From positions 1,178,001-1,242,000 of the forward strand of contig OZ250180.1 in NCBI GenBank assembly GCA_965238215.1: 64,000 nt of DNA. The letters are read 5' to 3'. Of this stretch, positions 58,301 to 64,000 are shown piece after piece. Origin of the DNA: JAPULR01 sp965238215 (GTDB taxonomy: Bacteria > Chloroflexota > Dehalococcoidia > Lucifugimonadales > GCA-2712585). The position numbers were made by a program, and so were the translations under genes. Within the stretch, counting starts at the first letter, position 1, and each line of letters opens with the position of its first letter. The notes below the pieces were generated by a model. The model saw only the letters and a list, made by a program, of their open reading frames with translations. It was not told the DNA's origin and ran no database searches.

Positions 58301-58655
58301 CTTCGTCCTCAGAGAGCACCACGGCTGCCGGGTCCATGCCGGCCTCTACCGGGTACTCCCGGAGAATCTGGAGGCACAGCGAATGAATGGTGCCTATGAC
58401 CGCCCTGTCCAACTCCTTTCGATGGTGCTTTAGGTCATCCCTGGTCATCACCTCTCTACGCACTCGCTCGCGCATTTCCGCCGCGGCTGCGTCGGTGAAG
58501 GTCACCGCTGCAATCTCCCCGATTCTGTGGGACTCAAGGAGCGCCAGATACCGCTCCACAAGGACCCGTGTCTTACCGGTCCCGGCTCCCGCGGTGACGA
58601 CCACGTCCCGGTCTACATCCTTGACGATGGCGTCCTGCTCTGCCGTTAGGCTCAT
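55341..58655 (-). CDS. addA: AddA-like helicase-nuclease (UvrD/RecB family)
   Basis: A 1104-aa SF1A helicase with a C-terminal nuclease, partner of AddB in double-strand break end processing. Seen: Walker A VVTAGAGTGKTRVLVERYLALL, AVTFTDAAAAEMRERV (motif Ia), HLMVDELQDTNPAQIELLQLL (Walker B), FVGDAKQSIYRFRGGDVRSF, RLMTIHGAKGLEFPVVFVPEC, and YVAATRAADMLYLSG. At the C-terminus are the PD-(D/E)XK nuclease residues in GTIDLVYRNGQAWRVVDFKTDD and QLALYREAV. The start overlaps the addB stop (ATGA). Confidence 0.93.
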   Translation of the reverse strand: MSLTAEQDAIVKDVDRDVVVTAGAGTGKTRVLVERYLALLESHRIGEIAAVTFTDAAAAEMRERVRREVMTRDDLKHHRKELDRAVIGTIHSLCLQILREYPVEAGMDPAAVVLSEDEADLDLLRACAESLEALPQEGRGLVALQEMGVFEVRKMLPEMVRRRDDVEQAYRSMPGESPKQWAEGLRSLMDKGARSVVEEARPMLQEWVAYLRQAYAEAGEDVQKERVRRVLDAFLGDLSTVHWKELLKRVLEARGEINLRGGSAKNWGGNLAEVKKMLGCLRDLGRDFEHLPQWNDHDGVALEVLVALRQLFADACARYQDYKDRLGGLDYLDLEIRARELLREHSDIAKRYRRRFKHLMVDELQDTNPAQIELLQLLRGAGGPKAFFVGDAKQSIYRFRGGDVRSFRRLQRDVEQNGGLRRLTRSFRSHDPLVNGLNGLFGHVLGGANEDYEAPMEDMQGTGRDAPSQPCMVVISISDKTPDGERASEYQKRRVEADAVAGEVARLLQEAALVWDAKLGKTRRIAPADIAILLRRLSNVHLFEQALENHGVSYRTMSGPGFFRRQEVLDLINIVRWLAAPDDAIALMGLLRSPMFMLDDQTLLLLRSQSPKGDMLESLKHPPSHVDDTARRFCRRAWDVLTDLRKEAPYASVHVVVEQALARTGFEASWGPLAGGEQALANIRKLVGMLRGLRGQSLDEAASYLRRRFEDSGAREGQAPLDDLDAVRLMTIHGAKGLEFPVVFVPECDANRRNSYNYVQWRREEGISATLSADVDQDNRRRRPGFYSYLVERDKVEEAAEYKRLFYVAATRAADMLYLSGAASKKGESWMAMAQQAAESRAWPGVEVRPPMPVDLKSMAKRRRPPFVTPPEEADEKEVTSPLVGRPAVVPMRSSTPVTALERHEGFFGFARNGAGLGLARGQLAHEAIERWFASGRRPCLKEMARQLDDGLSEEDVARLSGEVDAMLDWLDGSPLAETLRREDTESYFEMPFSWDWDGMPVHGTIDLVYRNGQAWRVVDFKTDDIRGRPVEQSASRYLSQLALYREAVKRATGETPEASLVFLRVGKIYTPPEGDLASALADVRWGVESGWRITEPSEEVVEE

Positions 58656-61546
58656 TGTCCCCACTTCCACCGGCTGAACTCGTTGACTCTACAAGCATGC
58701 CGAAAGGCGCAGTAGGTGGGACAGGGCTGCTGATGGGGATTGACGCGGAAGTCCCCTCCTTCCACTGATTGACGAACTTTCTCCGCCACAGACACCACCT
58801 TTTGTATTACGGCGTCGTCTGCTTCGTTGGAAGAATCCAGCCACCAGTCCTTGATTCGCGGATTCAACCATGCGTAGCGCGTTACGACCTGTTTGATGCC
58901 GGTATCGCCGGTGGCAAGATGTGCGTAGAGTTGAAGCTGAAGCTTATCTGCCTCTAGTACACGCTTTTTTTTGATTTCTCGGCCCGTCTTGTAGTCGACG
59001 ACCACCAGCCGATCCGGACCCGCGTCCAGCCTGTCGATGGCGGCCCTAACCTTCATTGGCGGGTCGAGAGGAAGCTCACCCTCCATATACTCTTCGACTC
59101 CCAAAACCCGATCCACTCCCAACTTCCTGTTTAGGTCCGACTCCTTGGTCAGCATCCGCTCCAGCTTTTTGAGGGTATCCTCCCATTCGAACGCCCACGT
59201 CTGCACGCTGCTGAATCCCCACTCAAAAGGAGCGTTGTTCCAAATTTTCGGACCCTCCTGCCGCAGCATCTCCAACACCCCGTTCAGGGTGTCTGGATTG
59301 AGGGCGAGCTCCTGTTTCCTAAGTGGATCCAAGACCCGCTCCAGCACTTCGTGAATCACGCTGCCGCGGATGGCCGCGTCGGCCGTTCCCAACTCCTCCC
59401 CCAGTTCCTGCAGGCCCAAGCTGTAATGGCCAAAGAACTGGAAGGCGCAGGTGCGGTAGCTCTCCATACGGCTGGCGCTCCATACCGCATCGGGGCCCGT
59501 AAGCTGCGGGACAAGCCCGGAGGCTACCAGCCCTTCATATTTGCCGGCATGCAGGAAGGAACGACGCAGCTGCTCCACCCGGACGGACTCTCTCACTGCG
59601 GGCCAGGCCTCATCAGCTTCAGGACGCAACCGGCCTCCAGAACGCCATTCCGCGCTGCAGGCAATTGCCAGTTCCCGATGGGAGGCTGCCGTTTGGGGCG
59701 AGGCTTGCGCAGGCTGAAGTAACCTCGGCTTCAACAGGTCGTAATAGAAGGAACCCGACGCAGGACGACCGCGACCGTCAATGCGAGTCTTCCACAGATA
59801 GAGCGTACTGTCGGCGCGGCTGCCGGCCGAGGTCCAGAGCTCGTCTTCAGAAAGGCCTGGTTCCGGCGGAAGCTCCAGACCGCTATTCGCCAATGCTTCC
59901 AACGCCTTGTCATTCAACAACGCCGTGGTGACCCTTGGCGCAGGGAACTCTCCCTCCACCAGTCCACCGACAAAGACCGAATCGAACCGCAGCCCGCTGA
60001 GGGAGCGGATGGGCGCCAGGACGACGCCGCCCACTTCCCGCATCAACAGAGTCGGCCCTTCCATCCGAGCCTCCACCCAGTTTGCAAAGGACTCGAAGGT
60101 TGCTTCTCCCCCGCCCAACGCATGCTGTAGGCGCACCAACTCATCCAGATGCCCTCGGATATTGTCTACGCCAACCGCCACATCGCGCCGTTTGACGCAC
60201 TCAGGATCAATCAGCGGCTCGTCACCCAATAGAGCGACATTCCACCGAAGCTCCCAATCCCCCAGGGAACCGGCGGGATCCTCCAGTAGGGTCCGCAATT
60301 CATCCAGCGCACGCCTCATCCCCTCTTGCACACGCTCGTCTTCCAAGGCTTCCACCGACCTGAGCAAAGCCGGATATCCTCGCCACGAATTCATAGCCCC
60401 AGCCTTGCGAGCAAAGGTACGCACGTCTTCCTTAGTCAGCTTCCACCGCCCTAGGTTCATGAATCCGCTGTCCAGAACCGCTGTCGCGTCCGCCAGCCGC
60501 CAGCCATCGCGTCCCAGATGAAGCAGCCTGCGCAGCCACGCCCCCAGGGGCTGGTCCCGTAAAGGCTCACCCGCCACCGGGTCCAGCGGCAGCTCATATT
60601 CTGCGAACACCTGCCGCGCCAAGGCCAGGTGGGGCACAACTTGTCGGAAGGCGATGGCGAAGTCCGACGGACGCAGTTCCGGCTCTTTCTTTAACCTCTG
60701 TTTAATCAGTCGGGCGATGTCTCTGAGTTGGGCTTCCTGGTCACCGCTTTCGCCACCCAGAACCCGCGGCATCGGCGCGCCTTTGGAATTTCCAACCCTC
60801 AGAACCTCCGCATGCGGAAACACATGCCGGAGCCTCTGGAGGTCGTATCCCGACCGGTCTCCCGCCTCCGGGTCCATGCTTACCAGGAGAGGCGTATTCT
60901 TTCCCACTGCTTTGAGGAGCGCCAACTCAGCGCCGCGAAACAGCTGGAAGCCGTCCACCACTACGAGCCGGGGGAGACGGGCGCCTTCCATTACTGCCTG
61001 GGCTGCCTCAAGAGGCTCGGCCGCCGGGTGAATCCAACCGCGACGCTTCAACTCCTCAACATAGGTGGAATAGATGGCCGCCAGGGCTTCGAGGGCCTGC
61101 AGCCCTGAACTCCGCGCCGCCACCTGGAAACCTGCTGCGTCCACACCCTCCGACACCAGGTTGAGGACGGCGGCCCTGACAAGCCGCCCCAGTCCTCTTG
61201 TGCGCATAATGGGTCTGAAATAGGAAGCGCCTCCGCTCTGCACCTCTCGACGGATTACCCGGATAAGCAGCTCATCCCCAACGGACTGCGCCGCCACCCT
61301 GGGCTGACCTGCCCGACTCGCGGCAAGCCTCCGGCTGAACTGTGACAGACTCTCTACACCAAGGCCCATCGCCACGCCGCACTTGGCGACGAGCCGCCTG
61401 CGCAGCTGGTCGCCGTGCCGCACGGTGGGGGCGAGAAGCAGCACGTCCCAGAACCTGCCGTCCTTATATCCGCGAGCCAGACGGGAAACAACTTCTTCGG
61501 TTTTCCCGCTGCCCGGCCCTCCAACGACAAAGGTGACTTGAGCCAT
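58652..61546 (-). CDS. addB: AddB-like nuclease with 4Fe-4S staple
   Basis: A 964-aa AddB subunit. Seen: N-terminal VVGGPGSGKTEEVVSRLARG (intact Walker A), FDSVFVGGLVEGEFPAPRV, and SASRMESYRTCAFQFFGHYSLGL with the first cluster Cys. The nuclease core is DRLDAGPDRLVVVDYKTGREI, followed by KLQLQLYAHLA. The C-terminal PCPTYCAFRHACRV supplies the other three cysteines of the iron-sulfur staple. I start at ATG 61546, with GGAGG upstream and the P-loop immediately after; 34 upstream codons are out of character. Confidence 0.92.
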   Translation of the reverse strand: MAQVTFVVGGPGSGKTEEVVSRLARGYKDGRFWDVLLLAPTVRHGDQLRRRLVAKCGVAMGLGVESLSQFSRRLAASRAGQPRVAAQSVGDELLIRVIRREVQSGGASYFRPIMRTRGLGRLVRAAVLNLVSEGVDAAGFQVAARSSGLQALEALAAIYSTYVEELKRRGWIHPAAEPLEAAQAVMEGARLPRLVVVDGFQLFRGAELALLKAVGKNTPLLVSMDPEAGDRSGYDLQRLRHVFPHAEVLRVGNSKGAPMPRVLGGESGDQEAQLRDIARLIKQRLKKEPELRPSDFAIAFRQVVPHLALARQVFAEYELPLDPVAGEPLRDQPLGAWLRRLLHLGRDGWRLADATAVLDSGFMNLGRWKLTKEDVRTFARKAGAMNSWRGYPALLRSVEALEDERVQEGMRRALDELRTLLEDPAGSLGDWELRWNVALLGDEPLIDPECVKRRDVAVGVDNIRGHLDELVRLQHALGGGEATFESFANWVEARMEGPTLLMREVGGVVLAPIRSLSGLRFDSVFVGGLVEGEFPAPRVTTALLNDKALEALANSGLELPPEPGLSEDELWTSAGSRADSTLYLWKTRIDGRGRPASGSFYYDLLKPRLLQPAQASPQTAASHRELAIACSAEWRSGGRLRPEADEAWPAVRESVRVEQLRRSFLHAGKYEGLVASGLVPQLTGPDAVWSASRMESYRTCAFQFFGHYSLGLQELGEELGTADAAIRGSVIHEVLERVLDPLRKQELALNPDTLNGVLEMLRQEGPKIWNNAPFEWGFSSVQTWAFEWEDTLKKLERMLTKESDLNRKLGVDRVLGVEEYMEGELPLDPPMKVRAAIDRLDAGPDRLVVVDYKTGREIKKKRVLEADKLQLQLYAHLATGDTGIKQVVTRYAWLNPRIKDWWLDSSNEADDAVIQKVVSVAEKVRQSVEGGDFRVNPHQQPCPTYCAFRHACRVNEFSRWKWGQ

Positions 61547-61707
61547 AGTCCTCCAGATCTCAACCAGGAATGAGTCCCAACTACAACGCCAACCCAAGAC
61601 TACCCAACTCTTGGCCTCTTGCCAACAGGAGGGGAGACGGGCGCCCACGAGGGACGCCCCTACAGAAGAATGAACAGGAGGTGCAGGGGCGAGTTAAAGA
61701 GTCCTTT

Positions 61708-61737
61708 TTGGACATAGCCATGTGACACTGCTACACT
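61708..61737 (+). promoter_or_regulatory. Candidate promoter of the formate dehydrogenase gene
   Basis: TTGGAC (61708-61713), 18-bp spacer, TACACT (61732-61737), 35 bp before ATG 61772. Partial matches to consensus in both boxes. The preceding 61632-61665 is the dispersed repeat 'gggcgcccacgagggacgcccctac'. Confidence 0.4.
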
Positions 61738-61771
61738 GGGCGAGATTTCCTACTAGTGCAGGAGGCGAGCG

Positions 61772-62989
61772 ATGAACGCATCTTCCACTCAGAAAATTCT
61801 CTGTGTCCTCTATCCTGACCCCGTCGGAGGGTACCCTCCCAAGTACGCGCGGGACAGTATACCCACCCTAAGCCAATACCCCGACGGTCAGTCCCTTCCT
61901 ACTCCCAAGGGTCTAGGCTTCGACCCCGGCGAGCTTGTGGGATCCGTCTCGGGCGGCCTAGGGCTTCGAGAGTTCCTGGAAGGTCTGGGCCACCGCTTTG
62001 TCGTCACATCCGACAAAGACGGACCCGACTCGGTTTTCGAAAAGGAGTTGCACGACGCAGACATTGTAATTTCACAGCCATTCTGGCCCGGCTATCTCAC
62101 CGCCGAGCGCATCGCCAAAGCCCCCAAACTCAAGATGGCCATCACAGCCGGAATCGGATCCGACCACGTGGACCTGCAAGCGGCTATCCAGCGCAACGTC
62201 ACCGTCTGTGAAGTCACTTTCTCAAACAGCATCAGCGTTGTGGAACACGCCATCATGCAGATCCTGGCCCTGGTCCGCGACTTCGTTCCCCAATATGGAT
62301 GGGTAGTCCGGGGCGGCTGGAACATCGCCGACGCCGTCTCCCGTTCCTACGATCTTGAAGGCATGGACGTGGGGGTGGTGGGCGCTGGACGCATCGGCTT
62401 CGGCGTACTCAAGCGACTGAAGCCCTTCGACGTCAATCTCCACTACACGGACCGGCACCGTCTCCCGGCAGAGGCTGAAGAAGAATTAGGGATCACCTTC
62501 CATGAAAATGTCGACTCATTGGTGTCGGCCTGCGACGTAGTGAGCATCCACTGTCCGCTTCATCCCGAGACGGAGCACATGTTCAACGAAGAACTCATCG
62601 GAAAGATGAAGCGTGGTTCCTACATAGTTAACACGGCCCGGGGGAAGATCTGCGACCGGGAGGCGATAGCCCGCGCGCTGGAGAGCGGCCATTTGGCGGG
62701 ATACGCCGGTGACGTTTGGTTCCCGCAGCCCGCGCCCCTAGACCACCCGTGGCGCAGCATGCCGAACCACGCGATGACGCCTCACACTTCCGGCTCCTCC
62801 CTGGCCGGACAGCACCGATACGCCGCCGGCGTGCGAGAAATTTTGGAGTGCTGGTTCGAGGGGCGGCCCATCCGCAACGAGTACCTGATTACGCAAGGGG
62901 GCGCACTGGCCGGGGCCGGGGCCCACTCCTACAGCGAGGGGGACGCCACCGGCGGCTCTGAAGAGGCCGCCCGCTTTCCGACGGCCTGA
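61772..62989 (+). CDS. fdh: NAD-dependent formate dehydrogenase (D-2-hydroxyacid dehydrogenase family)
   Basis: A 405-aa cofactor-free (no Mo) formate dehydrogenase oxidising formate to CO2 with NAD. Seen: ISQPFWPGYLTAERI (PFWP motif), AITAGIGSDHVDL, VTFSNSISVVEHAIMQILALVRDF (SNSxSVxEH motif), VGVVGAGRIGFGVLKRLKPF, YTDRHRL (NAD-selecting Asp), HCPLHPETEHMFN, NTARGKICDREA and MTPHTSGSSLAGQHRYA with the catalytic His. The end (GAHSYSEGDATGGSEEAARFPTA) matches the long C-terminal tail of bacterial enzymes. Confidence 0.94.
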   Translation: MNASSTQKILCVLYPDPVGGYPPKYARDSIPTLSQYPDGQSLPTPKGLGFDPGELVGSVSGGLGLREFLEGLGHRFVVTSDKDGPDSVFEKELHDADIVISQPFWPGYLTAERIAKAPKLKMAITAGIGSDHVDLQAAIQRNVTVCEVTFSNSISVVEHAIMQILALVRDFVPQYGWVVRGGWNIADAVSRSYDLEGMDVGVVGAGRIGFGVLKRLKPFDVNLHYTDRHRLPAEAEEELGITFHENVDSLVSACDVVSIHCPLHPETEHMFNEELIGKMKRGSYIVNTARGKICDREAIARALESGHLAGYAGDVWFPQPAPLDHPWRSMPNHAMTPHTSGSSLAGQHRYAAGVREILECWFEGRPIRNEYLITQGGALAGAGAHSYSEGDATGGSEEAARFPTA

Positions 62990-63552
62990 CCCGTTCCTGT
63001 AGTCCTGTCTCAGGCTTTGTCGTTCCGCCCGTGAAGGGGTCGGTGCTTATGCCTTCTTGCCTTACCACGGAGCACGCTTATGGCGGATGTCCCCCGTGAG
63101 GATTGGTATTGGGTAGCGTCGGACACGGGATGGGAGGAATGGCGAAGGGGAGAATCGGTTCCCGCGTAGGGAGACCTTTGTATAACTACCGAAACGCATT
63201 CAGATGGTGGTGTGGGACGACTCTTGCCATAGCTAAATCATTTGATTCTGGATTCCGGCTTTCGCCGGAATGACGATTGTGCAAAGGTCTCCCTACGCGG
63301 GAACAACGGACGGGGAGCGCGGGATCGATGATAGGGGGATATCGTGGGAGGGGGAGGGCTGGTTTGAAACCAGCCCTTACGTGGGAGAACGTGACGGACA
63401 GCGAGAGCTACAGAAGTGGAAAGGGCTTTCACAAGGAATGATGCTTTGTCAATACTTTTTATGTCAGTTTCTTGCTACAAATGGGGAAAGGCTTGCCAAC
63501 TTCATCCATATAGTCCATCCTTCCCATCATATTGCATAAAGGAGGTTCAAAC
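62990..63552. repeat. Unique gap followed by a MITE and repeats
   Basis: 62990-63140 shows nothing recognised. A 'ggttcccgcgtag' unit at 63157 is split by the element at 63170 and resumes as 'ctacgcgggaacaacgg'. 63355-63385 has 'gggctggtttgaaaccagcccttacg'. 63430-63540 is AT-rich and probably holds the next gene's promoter; GGAGG at 63541-63545 is its ribosome binding site. Confidence 0.65.
63170..63292. mobile_element. MITE-like element, 123 bp (subtype A)
   Basis: Inverted ends GGAGACCTTTGTATAAC / GATTGTGCAAAGGTCTCC with small divergence. The interior closely matches the copy at 24007 ('cgcattca.atggtggtgt', 'acgactcttg.catagctaaatcat', 'ctggattccggctttcgccggaatgacg'). Flanks are cccgcgtag[element]ctacgcggg; here the outer four bases are inverted rather than repeated. 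Confidence 0.85.
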
Positions 63553-64000
63553 ATGGGCACGTTATCCCTAAACAAGTTGGCTGGTCTGGCCCTAGTCTTC
63601 GGCCCCCTGATTGCCTTCGTCTTCTTCCTTATCGAGCCGGGCGGTCTCCTCATCGACAGCGCCGACCCCTCAGACTCAATCGGCGCCATCACCGCCAAGG
63701 GAGCGAACTCCGCGCTGACCAGTATAACCAATATATTGTCCATCGCCGGTCTGGCGCTAACCATCTTCGGTCTCTACGCGATACTAAGCAACGTGAGTTC
63801 ACGGGGGAACGGCAAGGCGCTTACCCAGATGGGGTTCTTTATGATGCTCGTCGGGATCATCAGCTGGATTCTTGCCGGCGGCGTAGACCTGATGCTGGCC
63901 GACGCTCAGTCGACTGAACAGATCACCGGCAGGGTACCGGTGTACCTTGTGGGGTCCGCTCTGCTGTACGTAGGGGGACTTACCCTTGGGCTTGGCTCGA
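63553..64000 (+). CDS. Membrane protein, partial (runs off the window)
   Basis: At least 149 codons open to the window end, starting at ATG 63553 (MGTLSLNKLAGLALVFGPLIAFVFFLIEPGG) behind GGAGG. Four hydrophobic segments: LAGLALVFGPLIAFVFFL, ITNILSIAGLALTIFGLYAI, MGFFMMLVGIISWILAGGV, and VYLVGSALLYVGGLTLGLG. A loop with SADPSDSIGAITAKG lies between the first two. I do not recognise the family; the layout resembles small four-helix membrane proteins of unknown function. Confidence 0.75.
   Translation, partial: MGTLSLNKLAGLALVFGPLIAFVFFLIEPGGLLIDSADPSDSIGAITAKGANSALTSITNILSIAGLALTIFGLYAILSNVSSRGNGKALTQMGFFMMLVGIISWILAGGVDLMLADAQSTEQITGRVPVYLVGSALLYVGGLTLGLGS

Overview
The window is a GC-rich bacterial chromosome segment with compact housekeeping operons separated by gaps full of short dispersed repeats. 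The gene mix suggests a Chloroflexota lineage of the Dehalococcoidia/SAR202 type: an F420:NADPH reductase, a luciferase-like flavin oxidoreductase, a PPOX flavoprotein, DUF1501/DUF1800 proteins, GOLD-type lipoproteins, an amidohydrolase and formate dehydrogenase. This assignment is inference; no rRNA gene is present.

Layout. 0-5 kb: DUF3224 protein, NpdG-like reductase, and a tightly overlapping operon of P-loop kinase, rluB, tenA and thiD. 5-8.9 kb: a truncated DUF6174 gene, a methyltransferase interrupted by an amber codon, a queuosine-precursor transporter and a 470-bp tandem duplication of repeats. 8.9-12.9 kb: NAD kinase followed by a staircase of segmental duplications (two NUDIX genes, a second NAD-kinase tail, four copies of a 63-codon gene) and a small lipoprotein. 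12.9-16.5 kb: succinate dehydrogenase/fumarate reductase flavoprotein and Fe-S subunits with an HdrB-like CCG protein and no membrane anchor. 17.2-18.3 kb: a complete IS110-family element. 18.4-24.4 kb: membrane molybdopterin oxidoreductase, class III aminotransferase, malate and isocitrate dehydrogenases, ribosomal protein S21. 24.5-30.8 kb: HAD hydrolase, metallo-beta-lactamase-fold hydrolase, zinc alcohol dehydrogenase, luciferase-like oxidoreductase, glutamate dehydrogenase. 31-36 kb: two GOLD-domain lipoproteins and an orphan ABC substrate-binding lipoprotein. 36-45 kb: 5'-3' exonuclease, NHL-repeat protein, DUF1501/DUF1800 pair, PanE-like reductase, DUF123 protein, amidohydrolase. 45-48.5 kb: modABC. 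48.9-51.8 kb: M20 peptidase, SDR, PPOX protein and tRNA-Ala. 51.9-61.5 kb: a 1010-aa surface protein and addBA. 61.7-64 kb: formate dehydrogenase and the start of a membrane protein.

The most notable signal is the IS110 element. Its 150-bp leader upstream of the transposase folds by eye into two internal-loop hairpins with the layout of a bridge RNA. The first loop carries two guides that together match the two halves of the dispersed repeat in which the element sits (CGCCCCT and CTACGGG around a CT core). The second loop matches the element's own ends. Joining the right end to the left end across CT creates a TTGACC-17 bp-TATATT promoter. The element therefore appears guided to one of the host's own abundant intergenic repeats.

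Other themes are a 123-bp MITE-like element that also inserts in these repeats, an array of a small antitoxin-tail-like gene copied with fragments of its neighbours, and repeat insertion that has split the mod operon and truncated one gene.
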